The notes under the pieces were generated by a model. The model was given only the letters and a program-made list of their open reading frames with translations. It made no database searches and was not told where the DNA came from. This document shows, in pieces, positions 1-5,686 of a DNA stretch of 5,686 nucleotides (the stretch's first letter is position 1; every line of letters begins with the position of its first letter). This DNA is from an uncultured Rhodospirillaceae bacterium (GTDB taxonomy: Bacteria > Pseudomonadota > Alphaproteobacteria > Rhodospirillales > UBA2165): NCBI GenBank assembly GCA_913054205.1, contig CAJXJM010000186.1, positions 1 through 5,686 on the forward strand. The letters run 5' to 3'. The translations under genes were made by a program, and so were the position numbers.

Positions 1-19
1 AATAAAGAACGAGTCTTCA

Positions 20-1783
20 CTACTCCCCACCACCCTTGCGTTCATGCACTGGGCTGGTGGCGTATTCAGGTATTACTTTGACGTCCATTACCAGGGAAGC
101 CCCTGCGCGGACCTTCTCGATAGAGCTTTTGAGCGCGGGAATTAGATCTTCCAGATTGTCGACCGGGCCTTCTGCTTGGAGGCCTTGAGATTCAGCAAGA
201 CCACAGATATCCAACTCTGGTCCATCAATGCGTTGACCAATCCATCTATTTTCCGGAGGACGCCCGCGTTTTTTTGCCACCGCTTCCTGGTGCATCTCGT
301 CATTGAAGTAAGAATTGTTATTCGCAACAACAATCAAGATCGGAATTTGCTCATGCGCAGCCGTCCAGAGCGCAGACACACCCATGAGATAATCACCATC
401 GCCGAGCAAAGCCACCGGCAGGTATTTAGAATCTTTATCGCGCATCGCCAATGCTGCGCCAATCGCGTTGCCCGTACCAGCGCCTAAACCGCCACCGCCC
501 GCGTTGCCAAGAAAAGCGAGCGGATGATTGTAATATGCTTCATCATTCGGCCATCCGATTGTATGGCTGATCAGCGAAATATCATCCTCCTGCATCACGG
601 AACGAACGGCCTCTGCGAGATCGCGAATTCCAATCGGTCCCTGTTTTTGCGGAGCTACGGGTTCGGGTGCGAGTACTTGATAGGTTTCGCCTTTTCCTTC
701 GACGAGCGGCAACAACTCATCAATGAAGGCTTCAGGGGTAGTCGGCACATGAACATCGACCGGAGCCAATTGGCCGTAATCTTTGCTCCACCCACGATGC
801 GAATGGAAATCCATTGAGCAGTTAATGACCTTGGGTTTTACGTCGCCGCCATTCCAAGCGTGGTTCATCGTGCCGCCGAGATCAAACCAATCGAGACTGA
901 GAACAACATCCGCAGCTTCATGAGCATCGCGCACTGGTCCGCCAACAAAAAATCCCGCAATGTTTTTCACGCATAAAGGATGATTGGTCGGAAAGCCAAC
1001 TTCCTGCCAGGAATTATTGACGGCTTTTGCGCCAACGGCTTCCGCTAATTTGATGCGTTTTTCCCAGGCATCGTCATTGCGCTGCATGCGTCCGGCGAGA
1101 ATCAACGGATTTTCTGCGCCGAGCAACATCTCGGCCACCTCTTCAGCAACACCGGCAGGTGCTGCCGGCGGCGGCGGTGATTGATAGCGCCCGATATCAT
1201 TAAATTCCGGCCACTCATCGATTTGCATTTCCTGCACCGCTGCATCAAGGCAAATATAAACCGGGCCATACGGCGGTGTGCAGGCAATCTGTTTGCCTTT
1301 GCGGATCGCTTCGACAGTTGCTTCTGGAGAGCCTGGCTGATCATCCCATTTAATATAGTCGCGAATTAGTCCGCCTTGATCAGATGCTGTATGTATCCAA
1401 TCGATATGCGGACGGCGGATTGCAGAATCGACAGGCCCTGTTGCGCCGATAATCACCATCGGAACGCGATCACACCACGCATTAAAAATTCCCATCGTTG
1501 CGTGCATCAGACCGACATTGCTGTGGACTATGCAAATGAGCGGCTCGTTGCACGCTTTTGCGTAGCCTTGAGCAATCGCGATTGCGTGCTCCTCATGGAG
1601 GTTCATCACCATTTTTGGATTTTCATTTCCAAGGAAATTGACCAGACTGTCATGCAGGCCGCGATAGCTAGCACCAGGGTTCAAGCAGGCATAGGGAATG
1701 CCAGTTTCGCGCAAGGCTGACGCAATGACATCACTTCCCCAAAAAGTTTCGTTGGATGTATCGCCAGAAATTTGGTCTGCCAT
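20..1783 (-). CDS. ThDP-dependent enzyme, acetolactate synthase/benzoylformate decarboxylase-like, substrate unknown
   Basis: The 587-residue product has the three-domain plan of ThDP-dependent decarboxylases and carboligases. The N-terminal pyrimidine-binding domain (about 12-185) carries HEEHAIAIAQGYAK at 63-76, where E64 matches the catalytic glutamate that activates the cofactor. A central domain (about 212-365) follows a proline-rich linker (203-210). The C-terminal pyrophosphate-binding domain (about 385-575) carries GDGDYLMG at 461-468 and NNN at 488-490, the GDG-x(24-25)-NN motif that binds Mg2+ and diphosphate. Size fits the superfamily (550-600 aa). The stretch NPGASYRGLHDS (35-46) and the IDWIHTASDQGG region (127-138) resemble a widespread proteobacterial subgroup annotated only as 'TPP-binding protein', so I do not assign ilvB or mdlC. 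I chose the ATG at 1783 because a GGGGGAG ribosome site (1793-1787) lies just upstream. A TTG four codons earlier would place that site inside the gene. No signal peptide or membrane segment is seen, so it is probably cytosolic. The family is certain; the reaction is not known. Confidence 0.9.
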   Translation of the reverse strand: MADQISGDTSNETFWGSDVIASALRETGIPYACLNPGASYRGLHDSLVNFLGNENPKMVMNLHEEHAIAIAQGYAKACNEPLICIVHSNVGLMHATMGIFNAWCDRVPMVIIGATGPVDSAIRRPHIDWIHTASDQGGLIRDYIKWDDQPGSPEATVEAIRKGKQIACTPPYGPVYICLDAAVQEMQIDEWPEFNDIGRYQSPPPPAAPAGVAEEVAEMLLGAENPLILAGRMQRNDDAWEKRIKLAEAVGAKAVNNSWQEVGFPTNHPLCVKNIAGFFVGGPVRDAHEAADVVLSLDWFDLGGTMNHAWNGGDVKPKVINCSMDFHSHRGWSKDYGQLAPVDVHVPTTPEAFIDELLPLVEGKGETYQVLAPEPVAPQKQGPIGIRDLAEAVRSVMQEDDISLISHTIGWPNDEAYYNHPLAFLGNAGGGGLGAGTGNAIGAALAMRDKDSKYLPVALLGDGDYLMGVSALWTAAHEQIPILIVVANNNSYFNDEMHQEAVAKKRGRPPENRWIGQRIDGPELDICGLAESQGLQAEGPVDNLEDLIPALKSSIEKVRAGASLVMDVKVIPEYATSPVHERKGGGE

Positions 1784-1878
1784 ATTCTCCCCCAATTTTT
1801 AGTTTGTTATATTTTATTGTAAGTATCATAAACAGCAATGCGGTCCATAAAAGCAGAAACTAAAGGCAGGCCAATTTA
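1784..1878. promoter_or_regulatory. Divergent intergenic region, presumed promoters for ThDP enzyme and O-methyltransferase
   Basis: This 95-base AT-rich gap separates two genes transcribed away from each other, so promoters for both should lie here. On the plus strand TTGTTA (1804-1809) followed after 17 bases by CATAAA (1827-1832) is a weak candidate. On the minus strand TATGAT (1830-1825) is a fair -10, but it lacks a good -35 at the right distance. No strong dyad, riboswitch or small ORF is seen. The location is solid; the individual boxes are guesses. Confidence 0.35.
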
Positions 1879-2541
1879 ATGTCATCTAGCATGCGCTCTC
1901 CCAGTCTCGACCTTCTCGCCTATCTACGGGAGAACTCGCTACGCGAAACAGATGTTCAGCGTCGCCTTCGTCAAGAGACAGACAAATTACCGGAATCCGG
2001 TTGGGAAGTGGCACCCGAGCAAGCTCAGTTCCTGGGCTTGATTGTTCAGCTTATGGGGGCTCGGCGTATTTTGGAGCTCGGCACATTTACCGGTCATTCC
2101 GCATTGGCAATGGCGATGGCACTCCCCGATGACGGCGCGCTTATCACCTGCGATATGATTGAAGATTACACTGATATTGCTGAGCGGCATTGGAAAGAGG
2201 CAGGCGTTGTTCACAAGATCACCTTGCGCATTGGCCCCGCGCCCGAGACCGTCAAAGCCCTTGTCCAAGAAGGCGAAGCTGAGAAATTCGATCTTGTCTT
2301 TATTGATGCCAACAAAAAAGACTACGACACCTATTATGAACACGCGCTTCAACTGGTTCGACCGGGCGGTCTGATCGCGCTTGATAATATGTTCTGGGAT
2401 GGCCGTGTGCTGGATGAAGCCGATACAGAAAAGTCAACGGTGGCGCTCAGAGCGCTGGTCAAAAAACTCCACGCCGATGACCGCATTTCATTTTCGATCC
2501 TGCCAATGGATGACGGCCTGGCGCTGGCCTATAAGCGCTAA
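1879..2541 (+). CDS. Class I SAM-dependent O-methyltransferase, caffeoyl-CoA OMT-like (family 3)
   Basis: The 220-residue protein has the Rossmann-type methyltransferase fold of the cation-dependent O-methyltransferase family (PF01596). SAM-binding motif I is ILELGTFTGHSALAMA at 64-79. An acidic residue after strand 2 (D92, in ITCDMIE) fits ribose binding. FIDANKKDY at 141-149 and LDNMFWDGRV at 168-177 supply D143, D169 and N170, which match the family's divalent-metal ligands (D, D, N). Length agrees with bacterial members (about 215-225 aa), and there is no signal peptide, so it is cytosolic. The start at 1879 has AGG (1868-1870) eight bases upstream. A second ATG at codon 5 is too far from that site. 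Family members methylate catechol-like or other vicinal hydroxyls, but the natural substrate of bacterial versions is usually unknown and nothing here fixes it. It is monocistronic in this window, divergent from the ThDP enzyme. Confidence 0.93.
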   Translation: MSSSMRSPSLDLLAYLRENSLRETDVQRRLRQETDKLPESGWEVAPEQAQFLGLIVQLMGARRILELGTFTGHSALAMAMALPDDGALITCDMIEDYTDIAERHWKEAGVVHKITLRIGPAPETVKALVQEGEAEKFDLVFIDANKKDYDTYYEHALQLVRPGGLIALDNMFWDGRVLDEADTEKSTVALRALVKKLHADDRISFSILPMDDGLALAYKR

Positions 2542-2548
2542 AAGTTAT

Positions 2549-2567
2549 TTAAGTGACTGTCACTTAA
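2549..2567. terminator. Short AT-rich dyad between convergent genes, possible weak bidirectional terminator
   Basis: TTAAGTGAC and GTCACTTAA form a perfect 9-base inverted repeat around a single T. As RNA this would be an 8-bp stem with a CTG loop. It lies just after the methyltransferase stop and before the DUF192 stop, where a shared terminator is expected. The stem is AT-rich, and neither side has a clean U-run (TTATTTGG on the plus strand), so it would be weak. A protein-binding site is the alternative. Confidence 0.35.
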
Positions 2568-2589
2568 TTATTTGGCACTTAATCATTTG
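2561..2589. repeat. 15-base imperfect tandem duplication
   Basis: CACTTAATTATTTG (2561-2574) recurs as CACTTAATCATTTG (2576-2589) with one mismatch, at a 15-base period. The first copy contains the right arm of the adjoining dyad. The second copy contains the TGA stop of the DUF192 gene (2585-2583, minus strand). It looks like a local slippage duplication at the convergent 3' ends, too short to be an element. Confidence 0.6.
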
Positions 2590-3065
2590 AAAATTGAGTG
2601 CAGTACTTGATCGCCCGGCTTGATTCCCAGCCGTGAGGCTGTGCCGCCGTTAACTTCTAAAACAGCCCGCGCGCGCGCTTTTGAGGAAATAACAGTTTGT
2701 GAATGCGGGATGGTGCGTTCGGCAATATTGATGACCTTGCCATCCCGGCCGATAAAAATCATATCGAGTGGGATGTAGGTATTCTTCATCCACATGCTGA
2801 TGCGTTGCGGAATACGATAATCGAACAGCATACCCGCATCCGCTGCCATCGAGCGCCGGAACATAAGCCCTTGGGATTGTTGCTGCGCAGAAATTGCCAT
2901 TTCGACGACGAACTTATTGGCGCGCTTTGCCGTCTTTATCGTCAACTTGGATTTTTTAAATGTGACCAGCCCTTGTGCCGAGGCATTCGAAATAAGGCCA
3001 ACGGTAGAGATCACTGCGCCAATAAGCGTTAGGAACAACCGGCGGGAGAGATTTTTATGGCGCAT
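2583..3065 (-). CDS. Exported DUF192 family protein with twin-arginine-type signal peptide
   Basis: The product belongs to the DUF192 family (PF02643), small single-domain proteins of unknown biochemical function. Numbered from the upstream ATG at 3071 (162 aa), diagnostic stretches are GLMFRRSM (68-75), GMLFDY (80-85), SMWMKNTYIPLDMIFI (92-107) and VLEVNGG (137-143). This is the usual length for exported members. The N-terminus has SRRLFLT (9-15), close to the Tat consensus S/T-R-R-x-F-L-K. A hydrophobic stretch (about 12-28) and an ASA/Q cleavage site after residue 32 follow, so the mature domain should be periplasmic. I favour the ATG at 3065 (160 aa) because the only ribosome site, AAGG at 3077-3074, lies eight bases upstream of it but only two from the ATG at 3071. 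The gene is divergent from the thi operon. A role in thiamine uptake is not implied by the family and remains open. Confidence 0.9.
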   Translation of the reverse strand: MRHKNLSRRLFLTLIGAVISTVGLISNASAQGLVTFKKSKLTIKTAKRANKFVVEMAISAQQQSQGLMFRRSMAADAGMLFDYRIPQRISMWMKNTYIPLDMIFIGRDGKVINIAERTIPHSQTVISSKARARAVLEVNGGTASRLGIKPGDQVLHSIFK

Positions 3066-3096
3066 TGTCATGACCTTAGTTTACGTTTTCACGCTT

Positions 3097-3124
3097 TTTA
3101 GACAACACTATTGTGTTGTCTAAA
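3097..3124. promoter_or_regulatory. Perfect 12-base inverted repeat, candidate operator
   Basis: TTTAGACAACAC (3097-3108) and GTGTTGTCTAAA (3113-3124) are exact reverse complements around TATT. The dyad lies in the gap between the DUF192 gene and the thi operon. It overlaps the candidate -35 of the thi promoter and lies 32-59 bases upstream of the DUF192 start. Neither side has a U-run, so it does not look like a terminator. The symmetry suggests a dimeric regulator's binding site; which regulator is unknown. Confidence 0.6.
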
Positions 3125-3138
3125 TTAAGGCGTATATT
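3111..3138 (+). promoter_or_regulatory. Candidate sigma-70 promoter of the thi transport operon
   Basis: TTGTGT (3111-3116) and TATATT (3133-3138) are 16 bases apart. The -10 matches consensus at five of six positions and the -35 at three. Initiation would fall near 3145, a few bases before the TPP aptamer begins, which is where the leader RNA must start. The -35 overlaps the right arm of the 12-base dyad, so a protein bound there would affect the promoter. Confidence 0.4.
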
Positions 3139-3149
3139 TGCCATTCCCA

Positions 3150-3244
3150 ACCACTGGGGGGAGCCGTTAGCGCGGCTGAGAGGTCTCAATCGGGAGACGA
3201 CCCCAGGAACCTGATCCGGCTAACACCGGCGTAGGGACTAGTGA
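3150..3244 (+). ncRNA. TPP riboswitch (THI-box)
   Basis: The leader carries the conserved TPP aptamer. P1 pairs CACTGG (3152-3157) with CTAGTG (3238-3243). P2 can pair GGG (about 3158-3160) with CCC near 3201-3204. P3 pairs AGCC (3162-3165) with GGCT (3174-3177), leading into the invariant CTGAGA (3176-3181) that recognises the pyrimidine ring. An extra hairpin pairs GTCTC (3183-3187) with GAGAC (3194-3198). The second half has AACCTGATC (3208-3216), P4 CCT/AGG (3210-3212 with 3233-3235), P5 CCGG/CCGG (3216-3219 with 3226-3229) and GCGTAGGGA, the diphosphate-sensing arm. It lies directly upstream of the ATPase start. Only five bases separate P1 from the ATG, with no room for a terminator. The best ribosome-site sequences (AGGGA 3233-3237, GAG 3243-3245) are inside or touching the aptamer. 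TPP binding therefore most likely blocks translation initiation. Confidence 0.96.
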
Positions 3245-3248
3245 GTTT

Positions 3249-4007
3249 ATGACATCAATAGAAAAACACCCCTTCTCCATTTCTCTTAGAGCCGACCGGC
3301 TGGCCTTTGGCGACACGCTGCTGTTCGAACATATTGAATTTGAGCTTTCGGCAGGGAAATGGACGTGTCTATTGGGGCCAAGCGGTGTCGGTAAAACAAC
3401 ATTGCTGCGACTTATGGCCGATCTTGTACCTGACGTCGAAAACGTTTCGATTAAATGCTCTGATCAACTCCCGCTATCCGGCCGCGCATCTTACATGGCG
3501 CAACAGGATTTACTAATGCCCTGGCTGAGCGTCCTTGAAAACGTTCTGCTCGGCAGCACGCTCAGAAAAGAAGTTCAACGAACTGAACGCGCCCACGAAT
3601 TATTAGACCTCGTCGGGCTTTTAAGTAGTGCTGATGATCTCCCAGCCAAATTATCCGGCGGCATGCGGCAGCGCGCGGCGCTCGCCCGAACACTCATGGA
3701 GGATCGTCCCGTTGTACTGATGGATGAGCCGTTTTCAGCGCTGGATGCCATTACCCGTGTGCGCCTTCAGAATATGGCGTCGGAGCTTTTGCAAGATCGC
3801 ACCGTTCTTTTGGTGACCCACGATCCACTGGAAGCGTTGCGCTTAGGAGATCGTATCCACGTTTTATCAGGACGCCCGGTCACGCTCAACGCGCCCCTAA
3901 CACCGAGTGGATCGGCACCGCGTGATTTACACGATCCGGAAGTTCTCAAAGGCCAGGCCGATTTATTGGAACAACTTGCCGCCGCTGATCAAATGGAGGT
4001 CGCATGA
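3249..4007 (+). CDS. thiZ: ABC transporter ATP-binding protein, thiamine-precursor uptake (ThiZ-like)
   Basis: The 252-residue ABC ATPase is related to the nitrate/sulfonate/taurine importer class. Walker A is GPSGVGKT (43-50), the Q-loop is MAQQDLLMPWLS (83-94), the signature is LSGGMRQRAALAR (135-147), Walker B is VVLMDE (155-160) followed by the D-loop SALD (163-166), and the switch histidine is H191 in LLVTHDP. All catalytic residues are present, so it should hydrolyse ATP as a dimer on the cytoplasmic face of the permease. It is the first gene after the TPP riboswitch, and its stop overlaps the permease start by four bases (ATGA), indicating translational coupling. The name rests on this context together with the neighbouring NMT1-like binding protein. 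From the ATPase sequence alone it could equally be a sulfonate or nitrate importer subunit. Confidence 0.92.
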   Translation: MTSIEKHPFSISLRADRLAFGDTLLFEHIEFELSAGKWTCLLGPSGVGKTTLLRLMADLVPDVENVSIKCSDQLPLSGRASYMAQQDLLMPWLSVLENVLLGSTLRKEVQRTERAHELLDLVGLLSSADDLPAKLSGGMRQRAALARTLMEDRPVVLMDEPFSALDAITRVRLQNMASELLQDRTVLLVTHDPLEALRLGDRIHVLSGRPVTLNAPLTPSGSAPRDLHDPEVLKGQADLLEQLAAADQMEVA

Positions 4008-4759
4008 AGGCCCTCCGCGCATTGATCATTTTTGTCGGCTTGGTCGTGGTTTGGCAAACCATCGTCATCCTGACAGAGGTTCCATTTTACATTCTCCCAG
4101 GACCTTGGCTCGTCGTAAAAGCGTTGATAGCGCGGAGCGATGTTCTTTTTGACCATAGCTGGGTGACACTTTCGGAAATTATACTGGGCCTCCTGCTCGG
4201 AACGGTGCTTGGATCATTGAGCGCTTTAACACTTGGATATTTTCGCCCGGCCCGCCTTTGGTTGATGCCTATACTCGTGGTCAGCCAAGCGATTCCGGTT
4301 TTTGCGCTCGCCCCTATTCTGGTGCTGTGGCTTGGCTATGGCATGGTTTCCAAAGTCGCGATGGCAACACTGATTATTTATTTCCCCGTTACGGCAGCCT
4401 TTTTTGATGGCCTAAGACGGACCGAACCCGGCCATTTGGATTTAGCGCATAGCATGAATGCGAGCCGTTGGACGACGCTGAGATATATTCGCATCCCGGC
4501 AGCTCTGCCTTCCTTTGCATCTGGTCTTAGGGTCGCAACAGCCGTCGCGCCCATCGGAGCCATCGTCGGCGAATGGGTGGGCTCCAGCGAAGGTCTTGGA
4601 TTTCTCATGCTGCACGCCAATGGGCGCATGCAAATCGACGTTATGTTTGCAGCGCTTTTCATTTTAGCGGTCATGGCAGTCACACTTTATTACGCCGTCG
4701 ATGCAGGCTTGAAACGTTTGCTCTTCTGGTCACCAGAATCTCAATCTATCGAAACTTAA
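4004..4759 (+). CDS. thiX: ABC transporter permease, thiamine-precursor uptake (ThiX-like)
   Basis: The 251-residue integral membrane protein belongs to the binding-protein-dependent permease family (BPD_transp_1). Hydrophobic segments lie at about 5-23, 57-79, 85-110, 115-137, 175-193 and 212-232, the usual six. The cytoplasmic EAA-type coupling loop that docks on the ATPase is visible at about 144-169, with LAHSMNASRW (147-156) and IRIPAALP (162-169). Asparagine (N152) occupies the position that is usually glycine in the EAA loop of TauC/SsuC-type permeases. The start overlaps the ATPase stop by four bases, with GGAGG at 3995-3999 four bases upstream. The permease should act as a homodimer with two ATPase subunits and the downstream periplasmic binding protein. 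The substrate is assigned by operon context (TPP riboswitch, NMT1-like partner), not from the permease itself. Confidence 0.91.
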   Translation: MKALRALIIFVGLVVVWQTIVILTEVPFYILPGPWLVVKALIARSDVLFDHSWVTLSEIILGLLLGTVLGSLSALTLGYFRPARLWLMPILVVSQAIPVFALAPILVLWLGYGMVSKVAMATLIIYFPVTAAFFDGLRRTEPGHLDLAHSMNASRWTTLRYIRIPAALPSFASGLRVATAVAPIGAIVGEWVGSSEGLGFLMLHANGRMQIDVMFAALFILAVMAVTLYYAVDAGLKRLLFWSPESQSIET

Positions 4760-4772
4760 GGAATTACATTCT

Positions 4773-5686
4773 ATGAAAAAATTATCACGGCTCTTCCTAT
4801 TTGCCATATTGGCATTTGGCTTAAATGCCGCGCCATCTTATGCAGCTGAAAAACTAACCATATTATTGGATTGGTTTGTTAACCCCGACCACGCGCCTCT
4901 GATCATCGCCAAAGAGAAAGGCTTCTTTAAAGCGGCCGGCCTTGACGTCAAATTGGTCGCCCCGTCTGATCCGAGCTTGCCGCCGAAACTCGTTGCCGCA
5001 GGTAAGGCTGATCTTGCAGTATCCTATCAACCCCAGCTCCATGTCCAAGTGGCACAAGGCCTGCCGCTTATTAGAATTGCGACCTTGGTCAGCACGCCCT
5101 TAAATTCGCTTGTTGTTCTGAAAGACGGACCGATCAAGTCGATCAAAGATTTAAAAGGCAAGAAAGTCGGGTTTTCAGTTGGCGGATTTGAAGATGCACT
5201 GCTCGGCGTCATGTTGAACAAACACGGCCTCACCTTAAAAGACGTTACGCTTATTAATGTGAACTTCTCTCTCTCGCCGTCGATCATCTCGGGCAAAGTT
5301 GATGCCGTCATCGGTGCGTTCAGGAATTTCGAACTCAATCAGATGGACATTGTTAATAAGCCAGGTCTCGCATTCTATCCTGAAGAAGAAGGTGTGCCGC
5401 CTTATGACGAGTTGATTGTCGTCGCCCACAAAAGCAAAGTTGGCGATCCAAGATTCCGCAAATTCGTCGATGCGCTTGAGCAAGGCATCCAATATATGAT
5501 CAATCATCCGAAAGACAGCTGGGCGGCTTTTATTGGCGCTCATAAGAACTTAAATGATGAACTGAACAAAAGAGCTTGGCGCGATACCATGCCGCGATTC
5601 GCACTTCGCCCGGCTGCATTTGATACAAAACGCTATAAAAGGTTCGCTGAATTCCTCAAAAAACAAGGTTTGATCAAGGAAATACG
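4773..5686 (+). CDS. thiY: Periplasmic pyrimidine-precursor-binding protein, NMT1/THI5-like (ThiY-like), 3' end cut by window
   Basis: The frame opens at 4773 and runs uninterrupted off the window edge, giving 304 complete codons. Related proteins are only slightly longer, so probably about ten residues are missing. Residues 1-24 form a signal peptide (MKKLSR, hydrophobic core 7-20, SYA/A cleavage). The mature part is an NMT1/THI5-like periplasmic binding fold (PF09084). Lobe-1 markers include LDWFVNPDHAPL (32-43), IAKEKGFFKAAGLDV (45-59) and ADLAVSYQPQLH (79-90). Later conserved stretches are KKVGFSVGGFEDALLG (130-145), DAVIGAFRNFELNQ (177-190) and EEEGVPPYDEL (204-214). Characterised ThiY binds N-formyl-4-amino-5-aminomethyl-2-methylpyrimidine, and yeast THI5/NMT1 makes the related HMP phosphate. 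AAGGA (4758-4762) ten bases upstream supports the start, and the 13-base gap to the permease places it in the same operon. No truncation other than the window edge is seen. Which pyrimidine it binds is not decided by sequence. Confidence 0.92.
   Translation, partial: MKKLSRLFLFAILAFGLNAAPSYAAEKLTILLDWFVNPDHAPLIIAKEKGFFKAAGLDVKLVAPSDPSLPPKLVAAGKADLAVSYQPQLHVQVAQGLPLIRIATLVSTPLNSLVVLKDGPIKSIKDLKGKKVGFSVGGFEDALLGVMLNKHGLTLKDVTLINVNFSLSPSIISGKVDAVIGAFRNFELNQMDIVNKPGLAFYPEEEGVPPYDELIVVAHKSKVGDPRFRKFVDALEQGIQYMINHPKDSWAAFIGAHKNLNDELNKRAWRDTMPRFALRPAAFDTKRYKRFAEFLKKQGLIKEI

Noticed and set aside
176..1720. Several open frames of 60-115 codons on the plus strand opposite the ThDP enzyme (for example 176-487, 524-817 and 1376-1720)
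   Set aside because: They lie wholly antisense to a strongly conserved gene, have cysteine-, arginine- and histidine-rich compositions typical of shadow frames, and match no family I recognise.
1784..1795. TTG start at 1795 extending the ThDP enzyme by four residues
   Set aside because: The GGGGGAG ribosome site would fall inside the coding sequence, and no ribosome site precedes the TTG. The ATG at 1783 is better placed.
1879..1893. Alternative methyltransferase start at the ATG at 1891
   Set aside because: It is 20 bases from the AGG ribosome site, while the ATG at 1879 has it at eight bases.
2668..2678. Alternating CG run (CGCGCGCGCGC), possible Z-DNA or simple repeat
   Set aside because: It is short and explained by codons for an Ala-Arg alternation (KARARA) within the DUF192 coding sequence.
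3097..3124. The 12-base dyad as an intrinsic terminator
   Set aside because: No U-run follows on either strand, and it lies at the 5' ends of two divergent genes where no transcript needs to end.
4378..5543. Minus-strand open frames opposite the permease and binding-protein genes
   Set aside because: They are antisense to clearly conserved coding sequence, have no ribosome sites of note and no recognisable domains.
1..5686. Mobile elements, CRISPR arrays, phage or defence genes, tRNAs
   Set aside because: I saw no terminal inverted repeats with a transposase, no regularly spaced repeats, no tRNA-like cloverleaf and no defence-type domains. All substantial coding sequence is accounted for by six metabolic or transport genes.

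Overview
The window looks like chromosomal DNA of a Gram-negative proteobacterium, most likely an alphaproteobacterium. That placement is an inference. It rests on intermediate GC content by eye, Shine-Dalgarno-led genes, a twin-arginine-type signal peptide, periplasmic-binding-protein transport and a THI-box leader of the proteobacterial kind. No mobile element, CRISPR array, tRNA or rRNA is visible, and the gene content looks like ordinary core metabolism.

Layout: a thiamine-diphosphate (ThDP) dependent enzyme of the acetolactate synthase/benzoylformate decarboxylase superfamily lies on the minus strand (20-1783). It is divergent from a class I SAM-dependent O-methyltransferase (1879-2541, plus), across a 95-base AT-rich gap. 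The methyltransferase converges on an exported DUF192-family protein (2583-3065, minus). Their 3' ends are separated by a short dyad and a 15-base imperfect tandem repeat. The DUF192 gene is in turn divergent from a transport operon. The gap between those two holds a perfect 12-base inverted repeat, a candidate promoter and a clear TPP riboswitch (about 3150-3244).

The operon after the riboswitch is ATPase (thiZ-like, 3249-4007), permease (thiX-like, 4004-4759) and periplasmic binding protein (thiY-like, 4773 to beyond the window end). Together they form an ABC importer of the NMT1/THI5-like type, expected to import a thiamine pyrimidine precursor. TPP made from the imported material should bind the leader and shut the operon off. 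The aptamer ends only five bases before the ATPase start codon, so control is probably at translation initiation.

The parts least explained by known biology are the substrate of the ThDP enzyme, the factor (if any) that binds the 12-base dyad, and the exact ligand of the transporter. I did not find a convincing new multi-gene system.
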